From Enhydrobacter sp. (GTDB lineage Bacteria; Pseudomonadota; Alphaproteobacteria; Reyranellales; Reyranellaceae), in NCBI RefSeq assembly GCF_030246845.1, contig NZ_CP126889.1, forward strand, positions 4,707,001 to 4,771,000: a stretch of DNA of 64,000 bases, in the 5' to 3' direction. The position numbers were made by a program, and so were the translations under genes. This document shows, in pieces, positions 59,805 through 64,000 of the stretch. A model generated the notes under the pieces. The model worked only from the letters and a program-made list of their open reading frames with translations, did not search any database and was not told where the DNA came from. The stretch's first letter is position 1, and every line of letters starts with the position of its first letter.

Positions 59805-60967
59805 TTGACCAGCGCCTCGATCTCGGCCGGCTCGAGGCCAGCTTCGGCGAGCACGGCCTTGGTATGCTCGCCGAGCCCCGCCACCTTGGGGCCGCTTTGC
59901 AGGGGCGAGCCGGAGAAGCGGAACGGCGGCGCGGGCGACTTGTAGGCACCGGCGCGGTCCTCGATGGTGCAGAGCGAGCCGCGATGCTCGACCTGCGGAT
60001 CCTTCAGCGCCTCCGTCACCGTGAGGTAGGGCGAGCAGGGCACGCCATGCTTCTCGAATGCCGCCACGACCTCCTTCACAGTGAGGGTCCTCGACCATTC
60101 CTCGAGCTCGACCACGAACAGGCCCCAGTTCATGCGCCGGTCGGCGTATTTCTCGAACCGCGGATCGGTGAGCCAGTCGCGCCGGCCGGCGGCGGTGGCC
60201 ATGTCCTGGAAGGTGCGCTCGCTGGCCGTCGCCAGCATCACGTAACCGTCCTTGGCCTCGATCGGGCCGTACATCGGCCGCGACGGCACCTCGAAGTCGA
60301 ACTGGGCGCGGTTGACCTCGCCCAGCAGCATGCCGACCAGACTCTCGAACATCGAGACGTCGACCATTTGCCCCTTGCCGTTGACGTGACGCTGGTGCAG
60401 CGCGGCCAGAATGGCGCCCAGCGCATAGGCACCGCTGGCATAGTCGGCGACGAAGATGCCGCAATTGTCAGGCCGCTCACGCCCGCCCTGGTAGCCGAGG
60501 TGCGCCATGTCGTAGCCCGTCGCCGCATGGATCACCGGCGCATAGGCCGGACGCCCGGCGGCAGGCCCGGTCTGACCATAACCCGAGATCGCCCCATAGA
60601 TGATCCTGGGGTTGACCTTCGCGAGTTCCGGATAGTCGAGCCCGAGCCGTTTCATGACGCCCGGCCGGTAGTTCTCGAGCACGATGTCGACGGTCTTGAC
60701 CAGAGCCTTTACCGCCGCCACCGCCTCCGGGCGCTTGAGGTCGAGCACGATCGAGCGCTTGCCGGCATTGAGCTGGCCGAACATCGTGCCCGCGCCGTCG
60801 CGCTGCACGGGCCGGCTGCGCATCAGGTCGCCCTCCGGCGACTCGACCTTGATGACATCGGCCCCCATGTCGGCCATCAGCCGCCCGCAATGCGGACCGG
60901 CGATGGTGGTCGAGAAGTCGAGGACGCGGACACCGGCAAGCGGGCGAGGCATCGTTTGCTCTGTCAT
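59801..60967 (-). CDS. CaiB/BaiF family CoA-transferase
   Basis: A protein of 388 residues from ATG 60967. The opening PLAGVRVLDFSTTIAGPHCGRLMADMGADVIKVESPEGD is the standard class III CoA-transferase start. AGKRSIVLDLK, DIVLENYRPGVMKRLGLDYPEL and ISGYGQTGPAAGRPAYAP follow, with the catalytic-aspartate region near GYDMAHLGYQGG. It moves CoA between carboxylic acids; the acid is unknown. It is followed by the thiolase-like protein in the same operon, which suggests an acyl-CoA catabolic pair. Confidence 0.88.
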   Translation of the reverse strand: MTEQTMPRPLAGVRVLDFSTTIAGPHCGRLMADMGADVIKVESPEGDLMRSRPVQRDGAGTMFGQLNAGKRSIVLDLKRPEAVAAVKALVKTVDIVLENYRPGVMKRLGLDYPELAKVNPRIIYGAISGYGQTGPAAGRPAYAPVIHAATGYDMAHLGYQGGRERPDNCGIFVADYASGAYALGAILAALHQRHVNGKGQMVDVSMFESLVGMLLGEVNRAQFDFEVPSRPMYGPIEAKDGYVMLATASERTFQDMATAAGRRDWLTDPRFEKYADRRMNWGLFVVELEEWSRTLTVKEVVAAFEKHGVPCSPYLTVTEALKDPQVEHRGSLCTIEDRAGAYKSPAPPFRFSGSPLQSGPKVAGLGEHTKAVLAEAGLEPAEIEALVK

Positions 60968-60971
60968 GGGA

Positions 60972-61877
60972 TCACCGGACAATGAGGATGAAGACGACGC
61001 CGCCCACCACCAGAAGGCTGCCGATCCATTCGCCGACGGACGGTCGCTCCTTCAGGACGAGGTGCGAGGCGATGAAGGTGAAGACGAGCTCGATCTGCCC
61101 CACTGCGCGCACCAGGGCCGCATTCTCGAGGGTCATGGCGAGGGCCCAGCCGGCCGATCCCAGCACGCTGAAGATGCCGACCCAGATCGACGAGCGCCAG
61201 TTGACCCGGACCTTGGCGAGCTGCGGCCGGTCGCGGACGGCGAGATAGGCGCCCATGATCACGATCTGGATGGTGTTCATGCAGGCGAGCACCGTGATGC
61301 CGCGCACCATGAAGTCGCCGCTGTGCTCGTGCTTGGCGGCCTCGCGGATCGTGCCGGCGGCGATGGCGAAGAACAGCCCGGACAGGATGCCGTAGAGCGC
61401 CCCCTTGTGCGTGAGGTCGGCCAGCACCGAGCGGATGTTCGCGAACGAGCCGCGCACGCTCAGGATGGCGACGCCGGCAAGGCAGACCAGGATGCCGATC
61501 CAGGCGCCGAGCTTCAGTGGCTCCGACGCGAGAAAGGTCGCGTAGAGCGCCACGAACACCGTCTCGGTCTTGGAATAGACGGTGCCGACCGCGTAGTTGC
61601 GCAACGAGAAGGAGTGGATCATCAGCGATGTCGCCACGATCTGCGCGACGCCCGCCACCGTCACCAGAGCAAAGAAGGTGAGCGACAGCGCCGGAACCTC
61701 GCGGCCTGTGACGAAGACCAGGAAGGCCAGCATGCCGAGGGCCAGCGGCGCACCGTAGAGATACCGGACGAAGTTCGCGCCATCGACGCTCAGCACATGG
61801 CGGATCTTCTGCTGCATCGTCGTGCGGATGTTCTGGAACAGCGCGGCGGCGATGGTGATCGGTATCCAGAGCGGCAC
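60972..61877 (-). CDS. EamA/DMT-type transporter
   Basis: A protein of 301 residues with about nine or ten membrane helices. The two EamA halves are visible: the first ends ALYATFLASEPLKLGAWIGILVCLAGVAILS and the second ends HLVLKERPSVGEWIGSLLVVGGVVFILIV. The start is GTG 61877. The substrate, perhaps an amino acid or small metabolite, is unknown. It lies four bases before the CoA-transferase gene and so is probably the first gene of that operon. Confidence 0.8.
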   Translation of the reverse strand: MPLWIPITIAAALFQNIRTTMQQKIRHVLSVDGANFVRYLYGAPLALGMLAFLVFVTGREVPALSLTFFALVTVAGVAQIVATSLMIHSFSLRNYAVGTVYSKTETVFVALYATFLASEPLKLGAWIGILVCLAGVAILSVRGSFANIRSVLADLTHKGALYGILSGLFFAIAAGTIREAAKHEHSGDFMVRGITVLACMNTIQIVIMGAYLAVRDRPQLAKVRVNWRSSIWVGIFSVLGSAGWALAMTLENAALVRAVGQIELVFTFIASHLVLKERPSVGEWIGSLLVVGGVVFILIVR

Positions 61878-61927
61878 GTCTCCCCTCTAACGTTCTTTCA
61901 TGTCGTAGCTATAGAAGGCGGTGTCTT

Positions 61928-61986
61928 CCCGAGCGAAGCGAGGGATCTTTGCCCGCGCCGACTAAGGATCCCTCGCTACGCTCGGG
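61928..61986. repeat. REP-like palindrome in the gap before ilvD
   Basis: CCCGAGCGAAGCGAGGGATC (61928-61947) is the reverse complement, with one mismatch, of GATCCCTCGCTACGCTCGGG (61967-61986). Such CCCGAGCG-type palindromes are scattered between genes in alphaproteobacteria as extragenic repeats. The rest of the 61878-62183 gap has no gene that I can support. Confidence 0.7.
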
Positions 61987-62183
61987 ATGACACGGATGGA
62001 CACTCGTGATGAAGAGACGTTCTTCTGCCATATGCACTTTCCTGCCTCCAGAGGCGGCAGTGTATGGGCTGTTTTGCTGTCCGTCTGCCCTTCAGATTTT
62101 CGCGCCTCGGACCTCTTTCCCGGCTGAGGAGGCGCGAGTAATGTCCGGCCGACTTTTACTCAAAGGGCGGAGACCCAAGCGCG

Positions 62184-63935
62184 ATGGCCAGGCAGAAGCA
62201 ATCCAAGCTGCATCCCAACCCGACCTTCGACAAGGCGAAGATGCCGAGCCGCCACACGACGGTCGGGCCGGAGCGAGCGCCGCACCGCTCTTATCTCTAC
62301 GCCATGGGGCTGAACGAGAAGCAGATCGACCAGCCGATCGTCGGCGTGGCGACCTGCTGGAACGAGGCCGCACCCTGCAATATCGCGCTCAACCGCCAGG
62401 CGCAGGCGGTGAAGATCGGCGTCGACCGCGGCGGCGGCACGCCGCGCGAGTTCACCACCATCACCGTGACCGACGGCATCGCGATGGGCCACCAGGGCAT
62501 GAAGTCGTCGCTGGCGTCGCGCGACCTCATCGCCGATTCGGTCGAGCTCACCATGCGGGGGCATTGCTACGACGCCATGGTGACGCTGGCTGGCTGCGAC
62601 AAGTCGTTGCCGGGCATGATGATGGCGATGCTGCGCCTCAACGTGCCGTCCGTTTTCATGTACGGCGGCTCCATCCTGCCCGGCAAGTTCCGGGGGCGGG
62701 ACGTGACGGTGGTCGACGTGTTCGAGGGTGTGGGCATGCACGCCGCCGGGAAATTCTCCGACGCCGACCTGCACGAGCTCGAATGCGCCGCCTGCCCGTC
62801 GGCCGGCTCGTGCGGCGGCCAGTTCACCGCCAACACCATGGCCTGCGTGTCCGAGGCGATCGGCCTGGCGCTGCCCGGCTCGGCGGGCGCGCCCGCACCC
62901 TACGAGACGCGCGATCAATATGCCGAAGCGTCGGGCGAGGCCGCGATGAACCTCCTGAAGCTCGGCATCCGCCCGCGCGACATCGCCACGCGCGAGGCGT
63001 TCGAGAATGCCGCAACGGTGGTTGCCGCCACCGGCGGCTCGACCAATGCCGCGCTCCATCTGCCGGCGATGGCGCACGAGGCCGGCATCAAGTTCGACCT
63101 GCACGATGTGGCACGCATCTTCAAGAAGACGCCGTACATTGCCGACCTCAAGCCGGGCGGCAAGTATGTCGCGTTCGATCTCTACCGGGTGGGCGGTATT
63201 CCGGTCGTCATCAAGGAGCTGCTCGATGCCGGGCTGCTGCACGGTGACGTGCTGACGGCGACCGGCAAGACGCTGGCCGACAACCACAGGGACGTGAAGT
63301 TCCCCGAGAACCAGGATGTCGTCTATCGGGTGAGGAACTGCATCACGCCGACCGGCGGCGTGGTCGGTCTCAAGGGCAACCTTGCACCCGAGGGCGCGAT
63401 CGTGAAGGTGGCGGGCATGAAGCGTCTCGCCTTCACCGGTCCGGCACGCTGCTTCGATTCCGAGGAGGCGGCGTTCGACGCTGTGGTGAAGGGCAAGTTC
63501 AAGGAAGGCGACGTTATCGTCATTCGCTACGAAGGCCCCAAGGGCGGCCCGGGCATGCGCGAGATGCTGTCGACGACGGCCGCTCTCTACGGCCTCGGCG
63601 TCGGTGAGAAGGTGGCGTTGATCACCGACGGCCGATTCTCCGGCGGCACGCGCGGCTTCTGCGTGGGCCATGTCGGGCCCGAGGCGCAGGTCGGCGGGCC
63701 CATCGGCCTGCTGAAGAACGGCGATATGATCACCATCGATGCGGTGAAGGGCCGCTTGTCGGTCGATCTCTCGGACAAGGAGCTTGCCAGCCGCCGCAAG
63801 ACATGGAAGCCGAAGAAGAACGGCTATACCGCAGGCGCGCTCTGGAAATATGCCGAGCTGGTGGGTCCTGCCGTCGACGGCGCCGTCACCCATCCCGGCG
63901 CCAAAAAGGAAAGCCACGTCTTCGCCGATATTTGA
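62184..63935 (+). CDS. ilvD: Dihydroxy-acid dehydratase
   Basis: A protein of 583 residues that dehydrates 2,3-dihydroxy acids in valine and isoleucine synthesis. Iron-sulfur cysteines are seen in GVATCWNEAAPCN, LAGCDKSLPGMMMAML and CAACPSAGSCGGQFTANTMACVSEA. The second half holds GPKGGPGMREMLSTTAAL and LITDGRFSGGTRGFCVGHVGPEA with the catalytic-serine region. Length and motifs are normal. The ATG at 62184 follows GGAGACC. It stands alone here, not in an ilv operon. Confidence 0.95.
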   Translation: MARQKQSKLHPNPTFDKAKMPSRHTTVGPERAPHRSYLYAMGLNEKQIDQPIVGVATCWNEAAPCNIALNRQAQAVKIGVDRGGGTPREFTTITVTDGIAMGHQGMKSSLASRDLIADSVELTMRGHCYDAMVTLAGCDKSLPGMMMAMLRLNVPSVFMYGGSILPGKFRGRDVTVVDVFEGVGMHAAGKFSDADLHELECAACPSAGSCGGQFTANTMACVSEAIGLALPGSAGAPAPYETRDQYAEASGEAAMNLLKLGIRPRDIATREAFENAATVVAATGGSTNAALHLPAMAHEAGIKFDLHDVARIFKKTPYIADLKPGGKYVAFDLYRVGGIPVVIKELLDAGLLHGDVLTATGKTLADNHRDVKFPENQDVVYRVRNCITPTGGVVGLKGNLAPEGAIVKVAGMKRLAFTGPARCFDSEEAAFDAVVKGKFKEGDVIVIRYEGPKGGPGMREMLSTTAALYGLGVGEKVALITDGRFSGGTRGFCVGHVGPEAQVGGPIGLLKNGDMITIDAVKGRLSVDLSDKELASRRKTWKPKKNGYTAGALWKYAELVGPAVDGAVTHPGAKKESHVFADI

Positions 63936-63958
63936 GATGGACGAGGACCGGTCTCCGG

Positions 63959-64000
63959 CTAGAGATCGGCGCCCACCGCCTGCGAGACCGACGAGAAGCC
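63959..64000 (-). CDS. C-terminal end of an unidentified minus-strand gene (partial)
   Basis: Read from the right edge leftwards, the frame is open for 13 codons and ends SQAVGADL with a TAG at 63959-63961, 23 bases after ilvD. It could be the tail of the next gene, but a chance frame is possible. Confidence 0.25.
   Translation of the reverse strand, partial: GFSSVSQAVGADL

Noticed and set aside
62160..63917. 585-residue minus-strand frame
   Set aside because: Antisense shadow of ilvD.
1..64000. CRISPR array
   Set aside because: No regularly spaced direct repeats and no cas genes were seen.

Overview
The window is GC-rich chromosomal DNA from an alphaproteobacterium. The evidence is a PopZ-type DUF2497 gene beside valS, an NDUFS4-like complex I accessory subunit, a catecholate TonB receptor with a PiuC hydroxylase, and dense short-spaced operons. 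I cannot fix the genus from sequence alone; a Rhodospirillales or Reyranella-like genome is only a guess.

Left core (1-22.9 kb). After a DUF2237 gene, tRNA-Pro, the complex I subunit and tRNA-Arg comes an iron-uptake cluster on the + strand: fiu-like receptor, piuC, PepSY-type membrane protein, tonB, exbB and exbD, with a Fur-like operator before the receptor. A TetR regulator, small enzymes, an M81 peptidase, hisI with a Tat lipoprotein and an MFS transporter, and a Zur/Fur regulator follow. Next is a minus-strand run that includes sulfur metabolism genes: an enolase-superfamily enzyme, metC, GNAT, sseA, alaX, rbsK, cysK and NUDIX.

Genomic island (about 22.9-50.6 kb). This is the accessory region. 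Its left edge is decayed, with a truncated glutathione S-transferase, a perfect 12-bp hairpin and an AbiEi-like fragment. Remnants of an integrative conjugative element follow: LysR, DUF2274, a ParB-TrbI chimera, a HEPN-like protein and ArdC. The centre is a divergent anti-phage-type locus. The minus arm is a 47-residue basic protein, an AddB-like PD-(D/E)XK nuclease, an AddA-like UvrD helicase-nuclease and a DEAH helicase with a possible nuclease tail. The plus arm is a WYL regulator, a SNF2-DUF3883 helicase, a sacsin-like ATPase and a DUF1156 methyltransferase. The ATPase has lost its middle in frame and the methyltransferase is cut off at its DPPY motif, where it meets a truncated staphylococcal-type nuclease. 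So the plus arm is probably not functional as found, while the minus arm looks intact. A RES/Xre toxin-antitoxin pair and a large serine recombinase complete the island. The recombinase is split by an IS630-family element with a TA duplication, and its 3' end runs into tRNA-Asn, which marks the right border.

Right core (50.6-64 kb). This holds tRNA-Asn, tRNA-Cys, an isoaspartyl methyltransferase-like gene, tolC, popZ, a strong terminator and valS. Minus-strand genes follow: GNAT, a phytanoyl-CoA dioxygenase-like enzyme, a small secreted protein, a thiolase-like protein translationally coupled to a CaiB-type CoA-transferase, and a DMT transporter. A REP-like palindrome precedes ilvD.

The main story is the WYL-gated helicase/nuclease/methylase locus inside a mobile element that has been eroded by several separate deletions. 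All calls come from reading the sequence and recalling families; no database search or computation was run.
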